A DNA stretch of 32,857 nucleotides. Source: an uncultured Clostridia bacterium. GTDB lineage: Bacteria; Bacillota; Clostridia; Oscillospirales; CAG-272. The first letter of the stretch is position 1, and each line of letters starts with the position of its first letter. Under the pieces are notes generated by a model. The model was given only the letters and a program-made list of their open reading frames with translations, was not told the DNA's origin and made no database searches. A program made the position numbers and the translations under genes. The stretch is taken from positions 1-32,857 of the forward strand of contig CANQNM010000006.1 in assembly GCA_947625265.1 (NCBI GenBank), written 5' to 3'. Shown in pieces: positions 7,540 through 15,114 of this stretch.

Positions 7540-8040
7540 CTATATCAACCGTCTCCCCAATTGCAGCGCGGCGTACACCGATTGGGCACGCACCTCATTT
7601 CTTTCGCCCGAAAACAGATGCTTCTCCACTGAAATCTTTCCTTTGTACCACCCCGCAATATACACCGTGCCCACAGGTTTCTCCTCGCTCCCGCCGCCGG
7701 GACCGGCCACGCCTGTGACTGAAAGAGCAAGATCAGCCTCGAAGAGCGCCGCCGCCCCCCGCGCCATCTCCTCGGCGCATCGGGCGCTCACCGCTCCATC
7801 CCTTTCAAGAATTTCCGTTGGAACCCCCAGAAACATTGTTTTGACGGCGTTGGCATAACTGACAAGTCCCCCGTCGTAAACCTCCGAAGCGCCCGGCTCC
7901 GCGCAGAATGTCGCGGAAAGCAGTCCGGCGGTACAGGATTCCGCGAAGGTGATTTTTTCTCCCCTTGCCCGCAGCAGTTCTCCCAGTTTCGCGGCGGCCT
8001 CCCGGCTGTCGCCCGGTTGTTCGTCTTGCCTTTGATCCAT
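7540..8040 (-). CDS. pncC: CinA C-terminal domain protein, NMN deamidase type (PncC)
   Basis: This 166-residue protein consists only of the CinA C-terminal domain; the N-terminal MoCF-like domain of full CinA is absent. Motifs include FAESCTAGLLSA, GGLVSYANAVK and SVTGVAGPGGG, all typical of the nicotinamide-nucleotide amidase fold. PncC deamidates nicotinamide mononucleotide to nicotinate mononucleotide in NAD recycling. The ATG at 8040 has GAAAGGAA 9 nt upstream and starts 2 nt after the galE stop, so the two genes are probably co-transcribed. The N-terminal 20 or so residues are polar and not part of the domain. In many Firmicutes cinA sits next to pgsA and recA; here these genes are all nearby but reordered. 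Confidence 0.9.
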   Translation of the reverse strand: MDQRQDEQPGDSREAAAKLGELLRARGEKITFAESCTAGLLSATFCAEPGASEVYDGGLVSYANAVKTMFLGVPTEILERDGAVSARCAEEMARGAAALFEADLALSVTGVAGPGGGSEEKPVGTVYIAGWYKGKISVEKHLFSGERNEVRAQSVYAALQLGRRLI

Positions 8041-8042
8041 TT

Positions 8043-9041
8043 TCACAAATTCCTTTCGGTGAAACGCCAACTGTCGGCGCACATATCCTCAAGAGTCTTT
8101 TTCGCCGTCCAGCCAAGCAGTTCCCTTGCCCTGTCGGCATTGGCGTAGCAGATGGGCAGGTCCCCCGGGCGTCGGGGATCGATCACATAGGGAATTTTCC
8201 GTCCCGAAACCTTTTCATAGGTTTTCACGATGTCCAACACCGAGAATCCTCTCCCGGTACCCAGATTGACAGTGAGCACGCCCGGATGCTTTTGTATGTA
8301 GTTCAGCGCCTGAACATGCCCCGCCGCCAGATCCACCACATGGATGTAGTCGCGCACACCGGTGCCGTCGCAGGTGTCGTAGTCGTTTCCGAAGACATGA
8401 AGTTTTTCCAGTTTTCCCGCCGCCACTTTGCAGATGTAGGGCATCAGGTTGTTGGGAATGCCGTTGGGGTTCTCGCCGATCAGCCCGCTTTCGTGCGCTC
8501 CGATAGGGTTGAAGTAGCGAAGCAGCGCCACGCACAACTGCGGATCGGCCGCCGCGGCGTCCCGCAGAATCTGTTCCTGCATCACCTTGGTCCAACCGTA
8601 GGGATTGGTCGCGGAGGTGGGCATATCCTCCGTATAGGGCGGTTCGTTGCCCGGCCCGTATACCGTCGCGGACGAAGAAAAGATCATCCTTTTGCACCCG
8701 TGTTTCTGCATCGTCTTCATCAGATGCAGCGTGCCCGAAATGTTGTTTTCATAGTATAACACCGGTTTTTGCACCGATTCTCCCACCGCCTTCAATCCCG
8801 CGAAGTGCACGACGGTGTCGATGGGATTCAGAGAAAAGACGTTGTCCAACGCTTCCTCGTCCCGGATATCGACCCTGTAAAAATGCAGCCGCACCGGAAC
8901 GATCTGCCGGATTCGATCAAGCACTTCCTCCTTGGCGTTTGAAAGATTGTCAACAATCACAAGTTCTTTTTCACCGGCCTTCGCCAGTTCCACAACCGTG
9001 TGGGAACCGATATATCCGCAGCCGCCAGTCACCAGAATCAT
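8043..9041 (-). CDS. galE: UDP-glucose 4-epimerase
   Basis: This 332-residue short-chain dehydrogenase-type epimerase interconverts UDP-glucose and UDP-galactose in the cytoplasm. It has the NAD-binding motif TGGCGYIGSHT at the N-terminus, the catalytic serine region SSSATVYG, and the YxxxK motif in NPYGWTKVMQEQ. The start at 9041 has GGAAGGAAAG a few bases upstream; the longer ORF in the track adds about 49 residues with no homology value. It lies downstream of a nucleotide-sugar pyrophosphorylase-like gene and upstream of pncC, which suggests a sugar-nucleotide supply module for cell-surface glycans. Its length is normal for the family. Confidence 0.95.
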   Translation of the reverse strand: MILVTGGCGYIGSHTVVELAKAGEKELVIVDNLSNAKEEVLDRIRQIVPVRLHFYRVDIRDEEALDNVFSLNPIDTVVHFAGLKAVGESVQKPVLYYENNISGTLHLMKTMQKHGCKRMIFSSSATVYGPGNEPPYTEDMPTSATNPYGWTKVMQEQILRDAAAADPQLCVALLRYFNPIGAHESGLIGENPNGIPNNLMPYICKVAAGKLEKLHVFGNDYDTCDGTGVRDYIHVVDLAAGHVQALNYIQKHPGVLTVNLGTGRGFSVLDIVKTYEKVSGRKIPYVIDPRRPGDLPICYANADRARELLGWTAKKTLEDMCADSWRFTERNL

Positions 9042-9225
9042 AGGTTTCTTTCCTTCCTTATTCTTACTGCTCATTTTGTGTCCGTGCATCGGTTTTAAAA
9101 TTCCGATCTCGGCAAAAATCTGGGAAACTCTCGATTTTATCCCATTTATCCGAAAATTTGCGGTTTGTTTGAACTCCCCGCCCGGCAAATCCTTTCCCGA
9201 AAAATTCCCGTCTGCCCCACCGCGG

Positions 9226-9298
9226 CCTGCCTGTCTGCCTGTTTGCCCGTCTGCCCGTCTGCCTGTCTGTCTGTTTGTCTGTTTACCTGTTTGTCTGG
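9226..9298. repeat. CTGTCTGC simple-sequence array in the galE upstream region
   Basis: A 4/8-bp pyrimidine-rich tandem array (CTGCCTGT, CTGTTTGC and similar) fills part of the 329-nt gap between the nucleotidyltransferase gene and galE. No confident promoter for galE was identified in the remainder of 9042-9370. Confidence 0.75.
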
Positions 9299-9370
9299 AT
9301 TTCGGAAAATCAGGGCCTGCCGCCGGTTCAGTCGATCGTCCGGATCCTGTCCGGACTTTGTCAAATCCCG

Positions 9371-10288
9371 TCAGGTTCTGTCGTCATCAAAAAGTCCGTC
9401 CGGATACCGGCCGTTCTTCACCATTTCGGCAATCGCGGCCACAACCGCCGGTTTATCCTCCGGATATGTGACCCCGTACCACACAGCGTCGGTGGGCAGA
9501 ACCTTCACCCTGCATTTGCCGGTTTTGACAGCGTCGCCCACGCACGTGGAAAGGTAGAATTCCTTCTTTTGAAGATCCCCCCGATTCTCCTTAAAAAATC
9601 TTTTAAGGCCGTCTTCAAGCAGGGGAAAGATCGCCGGAGTGAATCCCCAGAAATTCATGGACACCCACCCGTTTTCGTCGGTTCGCACAATCTCTCCTTT
9701 TTCCTCAAAAACCGTTCGGAAATTCTTGTCTCTATAAATTTTGGTCCGTTCCGCGATTTCCCTCAGATACCCCGCTCGGTCTGTTTCGCAAATGCCTCTG
9801 GAAACGCTGCCGTTCTCCGAAAGGGTATTCTTCAGCACATATCCCGCCATACAGAACTCCGGCGAGTCCTTGGACAATTTTTTTAAAAAATCCCCTACGA
9901 TTCTGTAAGCGTCCGCGCCATAGAAGTCGTCGGCGTTGATCACCGCCATGTTGTCGTTGCCCACCGCTTCCCTTGCGCACAGCAGCGCGTGTCCGGTGCC
10001 CCAGGGCTTGGTGCGGCCTTCCGGGATTTCCACACCCTGCGGAACAATTTCCACAGACTGATACGCATAGTCCACCTTCAATTGATTTTCAATACGGTGA
10101 CCGATGGTTTCTCTGAACAACTCCTCGTTTTCTTTCTTGATGATAAACACAACCCTGTCAAATCCGACTCTTTTGGCGTCGTAAACCGAAAAATCCGGGA
10201 TGAACTCCCCGTGTTCCGTCATGGGATCAAGTTGCTTCAACCCTCCGTAGCGGGAACCCATACCCGCCGCAAGAATGACCAGTGTCAT
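9371..10288 (-). CDS. Sugar-phosphate nucleotidyltransferase family protein
   Basis: This 305-residue protein opens with the nucleotide-binding signature LAAGMGSRYGGLKQ. It contains WGTGHALLCAR and the metal-binding INADDFYG motif, both characteristic of nucleotidyltransferases such as glucose-1-phosphate uridylyltransferase. The probable reaction is NTP plus sugar-1-phosphate giving NDP-sugar. The sugar and base cannot be read from sequence, but the downstream galE makes UDP-hexose chemistry plausible. The start ATG at 10288 has GGAGG 5 nt upstream. The C-terminus (PDGLFDDDRT) is polar. It lies about 60 nt after pgsA on the same strand. Confidence 0.85.
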   Translation of the reverse strand: MTLVILAAGMGSRYGGLKQLDPMTEHGEFIPDFSVYDAKRVGFDRVVFIIKKENEELFRETIGHRIENQLKVDYAYQSVEIVPQGVEIPEGRTKPWGTGHALLCAREAVGNDNMAVINADDFYGADAYRIVGDFLKKLSKDSPEFCMAGYVLKNTLSENGSVSRGICETDRAGYLREIAERTKIYRDKNFRTVFEEKGEIVRTDENGWVSMNFWGFTPAIFPLLEDGLKRFFKENRGDLQKKEFYLSTCVGDAVKTGKCRVKVLPTDAVWYGVTYPEDKPAVVAAIAEMVKNGRYPDGLFDDDRT

Positions 10289-10351
10289 AAAGTCCTCCGT
10301 CCGGTCTTCGCCTTAAAATTTGCCAAGACCCATTCAATATTTAAAAATTTT

Positions 10352-11020
10352 TCATTTATTGGAGTCAATCAGCGGGAAATACACCCGCAGGTAGTGCACG
10401 CCCGACCACACCGTCATCACGGCGGTCACGGCCATGGACGCATAGGAAAGCAGATGATGCCGCGCCACAAACCCGAGGGGCGACCAACGCCCCAGAAGAT
10501 AGGGGCCGAAGACCACCGGCTCCAGCAGCGCCACCATCACGAAAACAATCTGCGTCACCGTTTTCACCTTGCCAAGAATGTTCGCGGCAATGACCACGCC
10601 GCTGCTGCCCGATACCGCCAAGCGCAGGGACGTCACCATCAACTCCCTGAAAAGCACCACAAAACACAGCGTCGCCGTGAGCCGCATATAAACGCTGCCC
10701 TCAAGATCGGAACTTTCCCTGCTTGCCAGAACCACCAATCCCAGCATAGCGCCCAACACCATCATTTTATCTGCCAGCGGATCAAGAAATTTGCCGAAAT
10801 CTGTCACAAGATTCTGTTTTCTCGCGATTTTTCCGTCAAAATGATCGGTGATCGCCGCGGCGAGAAAAATGGCCGCCGCCGTGATTCTGCATACAAAGTT
10901 CCCGTCAAAAGGAAAAGGAATGGCAATCAGCATGAAGATCATGAAAAACGGGATCATGAAGATACGTGCAACCGTTAGTCTGTTTGGTAGATTCACTGTT
11001 TTACCCGGAGATTCCGCCAA
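10352..11020 (-). CDS. pgsA: CDP-diacylglycerol-glycerol-3-phosphate 3-phosphatidyltransferase
   Basis: This 222-residue polytopic membrane enzyme makes phosphatidylglycerophosphate, the committed step to phosphatidylglycerol. The CDP-alcohol phosphotransferase motif D-G-x2-A-R-x8-G-x3-D-x3-D is intact (DGKIARKQNLVTDFGKFLD and onward). Several hydrophobic helices follow. The TTG at 11020 has GAGG 8 nt upstream. An in-frame GTG at 10996 would give the more usual VNLPNRLTVAR opening and is an alternative start. It begins 22 nt after rimO ends, so the two genes are likely co-transcribed. Confidence 0.93.
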   Translation of the reverse strand: MAESPGKTVNLPNRLTVARIFMIPFFMIFMLIAIPFPFDGNFVCRITAAAIFLAAAITDHFDGKIARKQNLVTDFGKFLDPLADKMMVLGAMLGLVVLASRESSDLEGSVYMRLTATLCFVVLFRELMVTSLRLAVSGSSGVVIAANILGKVKTVTQIVFVMVALLEPVVFGPYLLGRWSPLGFVARHHLLSYASMAVTAVMTVWSGVHYLRVYFPLIDSNK

Positions 11021-11042
11021 GGCGAAAACCTCGTCTGCCCTT

Positions 11043-12425
11043 TCATTTCAAAACTTTTCCCACAAGGTCGTAGTCCAATCCCTCGGTGATCCGAACGTTC
11101 AAAAACTCTCCCCTGCGATACTGTCCCTTTCGTCCTTTGAAAAATACTTTTCCGTCGATATCCGGCGCATCGGCTTCGCTTCTTCCGAAATATGCCTCTG
11201 ATACCTCGTCATACCCCTCCGTCAGCACCTTTAAAACCCGTCCGATTTTTTCCTCGGATTTTTCCCTGCTGATTTCCATCTGAAGCGCCATCAGTCGGTC
11301 ATACCGATCCTGTTTGATCTGCTCTTCCACCTGATTTTTAAAGTCACAGGCGGCCGTACCCTCTTCCCTGCTGTAAGTAAAGGCGCCGAATCTTTCAAAG
11401 CGCACCTCTTTGACAAACTCGCACAGTTCCCTGAAATCCTCTTCGGTTTCCCCGGGGAACCCGACGATGGCCGTAGAGCGCAGGGTGATCGAGGGCACCG
11501 CTTCCCGAATCCTTTTCACCGTGTCGAGAATCAGTTTTTTGTCGCCGTGCCGGTTCATTGCCGACAGCATCCGGTCGCTGATGTGCTGCACCGGCAGATC
11601 CAGATAGTTCAACAGGCGGTCGTTGGTTCTGAACTCCTCAAGCAACCCGTCCGTGATCTTGTCGGGATAACAGTAGAGCACCCGGATCCAGGGAATTTCC
11701 GTCTCTTCCGTGATGCGACGAATGAGTTTTGAAAGGCTGTACTCCCCGTACAGATCCGCCCCGTAAACCGAGGTATCCTGCGCGATCAGGTTGAGTTCTT
11801 TTGCTCCCTGCCTTTCCAGCCATTTCGCTTCCTCTATCAGTTCCTCCATGGGCCTGCTCCGATAGTTCCCCCGGATCATGGGAATGGCGCAATAACTGCA
11901 CCGATTGTTGCAGCCCTCTCCAATTTTCATGTATACGCTATAGGAAGATCCCAGAAGTTCCCGTTTTCCTCCCAAAGGGCAGAGGTTCTTATCCTCAAAA
12001 GAGGAGAATCGGCGACCGTTCAGCGCTTTTTCCACCGCCTCAACGATCCGCTCGTAACTCCCGGTACCCAACACCGCGTCCACCTCGGGCAGTTCCTCAA
12101 GAACCTCCTCCCGATATCTTTCGGGCAGACAGCCGGTGACGACAATGGCTTTCAGGTTCCTGTGTTCTTTCAGCCACGCCACATCCAGAATAGCGTCGAT
12201 GCTTTCCTTCTTTGCCTCCTCTATGAAGGCGCAGCTGTTGATAACCACGACGTCCGCAAATATATCTTCCTGAACCACCTCATAGCCCGCTTCCTTTACA
12301 AGAAAGAGCATTCTTTCGGTGTTCACCGTATTTTTCTCACAGCCCAAAGACAGGAAAAAAATCTTTGTTCCTTTTCCTGCTGTGTCCGGACGCCCTTTAT
12401 TCGATAAAATCGGTTCTTTCTTCAT
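11043..12425 (-). CDS. rimO: Ribosomal protein S12 methylthiotransferase
   Basis: This 460-residue radical SAM enzyme adds a methylthio group to a conserved aspartate of ribosomal protein S12. It has the N-terminal MTTase domain (SLGCEKNTVNTE, NSCAFIEEAKKESI, VTGCLPERY) supplying three cluster cysteines. The radical SAM CxxxCxxC motif is in GCNNRCSYCAIP, and a C-terminal TRAM-like domain follows. The family choice (RimO over MiaB or MtaB) rests on the CAFIEEAKKESI and GNYRSRP signatures. The ATG at 12425 has GGAG 8 nt upstream and overlaps recX by 29 nt. The longer ORF in the track is not needed. Confidence 0.93.
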   Translation of the reverse strand: MKKEPILSNKGRPDTAGKGTKIFFLSLGCEKNTVNTERMLFLVKEAGYEVVQEDIFADVVVINSCAFIEEAKKESIDAILDVAWLKEHRNLKAIVVTGCLPERYREEVLEELPEVDAVLGTGSYERIVEAVEKALNGRRFSSFEDKNLCPLGGKRELLGSSYSVYMKIGEGCNNRCSYCAIPMIRGNYRSRPMEELIEEAKWLERQGAKELNLIAQDTSVYGADLYGEYSLSKLIRRITEETEIPWIRVLYCYPDKITDGLLEEFRTNDRLLNYLDLPVQHISDRMLSAMNRHGDKKLILDTVKRIREAVPSITLRSTAIVGFPGETEEDFRELCEFVKEVRFERFGAFTYSREEGTAACDFKNQVEEQIKQDRYDRLMALQMEISREKSEEKIGRVLKVLTEGYDEVSEAYFGRSEADAPDIDGKVFFKGRKGQYRRGEFLNVRITEGLDYDLVGKVLK

Positions 12426-12927
12426 TCCCGTCTCCGTCCCTCGGTTTTTCGTGAGGTCTGCCGTGGGTTTCTTCATAGTGATCGAAAGCATAGCGCACAT
12501 TGGACATGGAATAGCCTCTGCGCACAAGCGTCGCCACTGTTTTTTCCTTCACGTCGCATTTACAGCGGCAGAGCGCCACATAACATGCCTCGTCAAAATC
12601 CACTTGTGCAAAGGCTTCCGCCGCGTAGGTCCTCACAGTTTCTTCCGAAAATCCCTTTCGGCGTGCCTCCTGCAAAATCCTTCTCTTTCCAAAAAGTTTA
12701 TTCTTCGCATAAAACTCCACGAAACGTATGAAATGCCTGCGTTCACTGAGATAGTTTTTTTCCACCGCAAACTCCACCGCTTCCGTGGCCTCCTCTTCGG
12801 AAAAACCTCTGGAAATCAATTTTTCATAAAGCGTCTTTCGGGTGTTTTCTCTGTAGGCAAGAATGGAAATCGCCGCTTTGATGGCGCCTTCCGTGCCACC
12901 CTCGGATTTTCTTCCTTTTCTACGCAT
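12397..12927 (-). CDS. recX: RecA regulator RecX
   Basis: This 176-residue protein is basic at its N-terminus and is built of repeated three-helix units (SRGFSEEEATEAVEFAVEKNYL, RKGFSEETVRTYAAEAF, RRGYSMSNVRYAFDHY), the hallmark of RecX. RecX binds RecA filaments and tunes recombination. It lies directly downstream of recA on the same strand, separated by 167 nt. The ATG at 12927 has AGGAAAGG 8 nt upstream. The C-terminal tail is acidic and overlaps the rimO start. Confidence 0.9.
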   Translation of the reverse strand: MRRKGRKSEGGTEGAIKAAISILAYRENTRKTLYEKLISRGFSEEEATEAVEFAVEKNYLSERRHFIRFVEFYAKNKLFGKRRILQEARRKGFSEETVRTYAAEAFAQVDFDEACYVALCRCKCDVKEKTVATLVRRGYSMSNVRYAFDHYEETHGRPHEKPRDGDGNEERTDFIE

Positions 12928-12987
12928 TTCTGCGACCTTTCCTTCCTCGGGAACCCGTCCGCCGGACCGTCCCCGGATCTTTGAAAA

Positions 12988-13015
12988 TTTATACCGTTGT
13001 TCTGTTCAATCTCAA
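12988..13015 (-). promoter_or_regulatory. Possible recX promoter
   Basis: Minus-strand TTGAGA (13015-13010) and TATAAA (12993-12988) with 16-bp spacing lie in the recA-recX gap, about 60 nt before the recX start. Both elements deviate from consensus, so this is tentative. Confidence 0.35.
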
Positions 13016-13094
13016 CCTCTATCTAAAAGCGCCCGTCTTCCGCTCGAAAGTTCGTGTTTTAACCGTCTGCCGGTTCGGCACTGCGCCGTCCCGC

Positions 13095-14207
13095 CTATTC
13101 CTCAAGTCCCAGCACAGAAATGTCAAAATCCTCGGATTCCCCGTCGTCCTGTACCGCCGCCGGTTCTTCCTTGATCTCTATGCGGTCCTTCATCGCCTTC
13201 AACTTATCCTCCAACTCTTTTAACAGATCGGGGTGCTCCTCGATATATTTCTTTGCCGCATCCTTTCCCTGTGCGATTCGGTTTCCGTCGTAGTATACCC
13301 ACGCGCCGGAACGCTCGATAATGCCGGTTTCCATGGCAAGATCAATGATCTCTCCCACTTTTGAAATTCCTTTTCCGTAGATAATGTCAAATTCCGCCAT
13401 CTTGAACGGCGGCGCGACTTTGTTCTTGACAACTTTGCATTTGGTTCTCGAACCGTAAATTTCGCTGCCGTTTTTGAGATTCTCGCTCCTGCGCACCTCG
13501 ATGCGCACCGACGCGTAGAACTTCAACGCCCTTCCGCCGGTAGTCACCTCGGGGTTTCCGTACATCACGCCCACCTTTTCGCGAAGTTGATTTATAAAAA
13601 TCACAATGCAGTTGGATTTCGCGATGGCGCCCGACAGTTTGCGCAGCGCCTGCGACATCAGCCGCGCATGAAGGCCCACGTGGGACGCGCCCATATCGCC
13701 GTCGATTTCCTGCTGGGGCACCAGCGCCGCCACGGAATCCACCACCACAATGTCCACCGCGCCCGAACGCACCAGCGCCTCGGTCACATCCAGAGCCTGC
13801 TCGCCTGAATCGGGTTGGGAAACCAGCATCTCTGCAATGTTTACCCCCAACGCCTCGGCGTATTTGGGATCCAGCGCGTGTTCCGCGTCAACAAACGCCG
13901 CCACTCCCCCCTGTTTTTGCACTTCTGCCACGGAATGCAGCGCAACCGTGGTCTTTCCCGAGGACTCGGGTCCAAAAATTTCTATGATCCTGCCTCTGGG
14001 CAGTCCCCCGACCCCCAACGCCATGTCCAGCGTTAAGGAGCCTGTGGATACCGCCGACACCACCATTCTGCTGCTATCCCCCAACCGCATGATCGTCCCC
14101 GCGCCGAACTTTTTCTCAATCTGAGAGATGGCGGTGTCCAACGCCTTTGTCTTTTGCGCAGCGTCGGTCGGCTGTTCCACCGCCGCTTTTTTTGTCTTTG
14201 CTGCCAC
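13095..14207 (-). CDS. recA: Recombinase RecA
   Basis: This 370-residue RecA catalyses ATP-dependent strand exchange and drives the SOS response. The Walker A motif GPESSGKTT, the segment [17 protein letters not shown], the Walker B-like [11 protein letters not shown] and the loop-2 region [13 protein letters not shown] are all intact. The start is GTG at 14207, preceded by AGGAGG with 8-nt spacing; the track's ATG at 14273 would overlap the upstream lipoprotein gene. The N-terminal 30 residues form a Lys/Ala/Thr-rich extension. It starts 25 nt after the lipoprotein gene and is probably co-transcribed with it. No CGAAC-N4-GTTCG type LexA site was seen immediately upstream. Confidence 0.97.
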   Translation of the reverse strand: MAAKTKKAAVEQPTDAAQKTKALDTAISQIEKKFGAGTIMRLGDSSRMVVSAVSTGSLTLDMALGVGGLPRGRIIEIFGPESSGKTTVALHSVAEVQKQGGVAAFVDAEHALDPKYAEALGVNIAEMLVSQPDSGEQALDVTEALVRSGAVDIVVVDSVAALVPQQEIDGDMGASHVGLHARLMSQALRKLSGAIAKSNCIVIFINQLREKVGVMYGNPEVTTGGRALKFYASVRIEVRRSENLKNGSEIYGSRTKCKVVKNKVAPPFKMAEFDIIYGKGISKVGEIIDLAMETGIIERSGAWVYYDGNRIAQGKDAAKKYIEEHPDLLKELEDKLKAMKDRIEIKEEPAAVQDDGESEDFDISVLGLEE

Positions 14208-14232
14208 GCTTTTGTCCTCCTGTTTCTTTCGC

Positions 14233-14805
14233 TCAATATGTGGGACCGTCAAACAGCCATTTTCCGTCTTCATTGACCATTTGCAATTCCATCGTTCTCC
14301 TCGTTTTTCCGCTGTCCGCAGAGTATTCCACCTCTACGATACACGCATACGCCGTGCCTTTGATTACATGCGCCGTCTCCACATAGATGTCGGTGGCCAT
14401 TCCGAAAGCCTCCCTTGTCACATCCATGGTCAACTTCCCGTTTGCGGTTCCGTACCGCGACATCACCTCGTCGTTCCCCTCAAAGGCGTATTCATACATC
14501 TCCAACGCATAGTCCTTCGAGAAGGCCGACAGAATCAGTCTCTTCACGTCCTCCTCCGTCTGATACTTGTAGTCCGCCGCCACCGGCGCGTAGTGCGCGG
14601 CTGTCCAGTCCGGATCAATCGCAAAATTCTTTTCGATCTCGATACCCGGCCCATACACAATGTACGTCGCCTCATACGATGCGGGAAGAATCTCTTCCAT
14701 GACGCGCTGAATTTCCCCGTCCGACGGTTTCCCGATGAGCGCACAGGAAGACAGCAGCACAGAAAGCGTCAAAAGACAAAGAACGCCCGCACTCAATTTT
14801 CTCAT
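14233..14805 (-). CDS. Small lipoprotein of unknown function
   Basis: This 190-residue protein has a lipoprotein signal ending in LLSSC (lipidated Cys21), so it is likely tethered outside the membrane. The mature part is soluble with alternating helix and strand character, including a C-terminal segment ([21 protein letters not shown]) typical of NTF2-like or DUF4878-type lipoproteins. That similarity is only an impression. GGGAAAGGGAAAA precedes the ATG at 14805. A CGGGGTTTGCCCCG hairpin (about 14824-14837) sits just upstream of the ribosome-binding site. It lies immediately upstream of recA; no functional link is evident. Confidence 0.75.
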   Translation of the reverse strand: MRKLSAGVLCLLTLSVLLSSCALIGKPSDGEIQRVMEEILPASYEATYIVYGPGIEIEKNFAIDPDWTAAHYAPVAADYKYQTEEDVKRLILSAFSKDYALEMYEYAFEGNDEVMSRYGTANGKLTMDVTREAFGMATDIYVETAHVIKGTAYACIVEVEYSADSGKTRRTMELQMVNEDGKWLFDGPTY

Positions 14806-14873
14806 TGTAGATTTTCCCTTTCCCGGGGTTTGCCCCGCCTTTCTTCCGGAAAATGTAAAGGTCTTCGGAAATT

Positions 14874-14969
14874 CAGGTTTCCCTGAAAACAGGTTTCCCC
14901 GAAAACAGGTTTCCCCAAAAAACAGGTTTTTCCAAAAACAGATTTTCCCGAAACAGGTTCTTTCGAAAA
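14874..14969. repeat. 16-bp tandem array between gyrA and the lipoprotein gene
   Basis: Six degenerate 16-bp units (CAGGTTTCCCCGAAAA type, one 17 and one 15 bp) occupy part of the 309-nt gap 14806-15114. The unit length is not a multiple of three, so it is non-coding. No confident gyrA terminator was found in the gap. Confidence 0.85.
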
Positions 14970-15114
14970 TCGGGATCCCTCGGGAACTTCCCGACCGCGG
15001 GTTTTCCCCGTTCCGTTCAGAAAGTTCCCCCTTTTGCCGACCGCCGGTTGCCCACTGTCGGCTGTCGGCATGCCGAATTCGGGCCGAAAACCTTCTTTTG
15101 CTCTTCCCTCTGTC

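Noticed and set aside
9226-9298. Regulatory array for galE
   Set aside because: Simple CTGT/CTGC repeats without dyad symmetry, best explained by replication slippage.
14208-14232. LexA box in front of recA
   Set aside because: No CGAAC-N4-GTTCG type palindrome was seen in the short gap; recA seems to be transcribed from further upstream.
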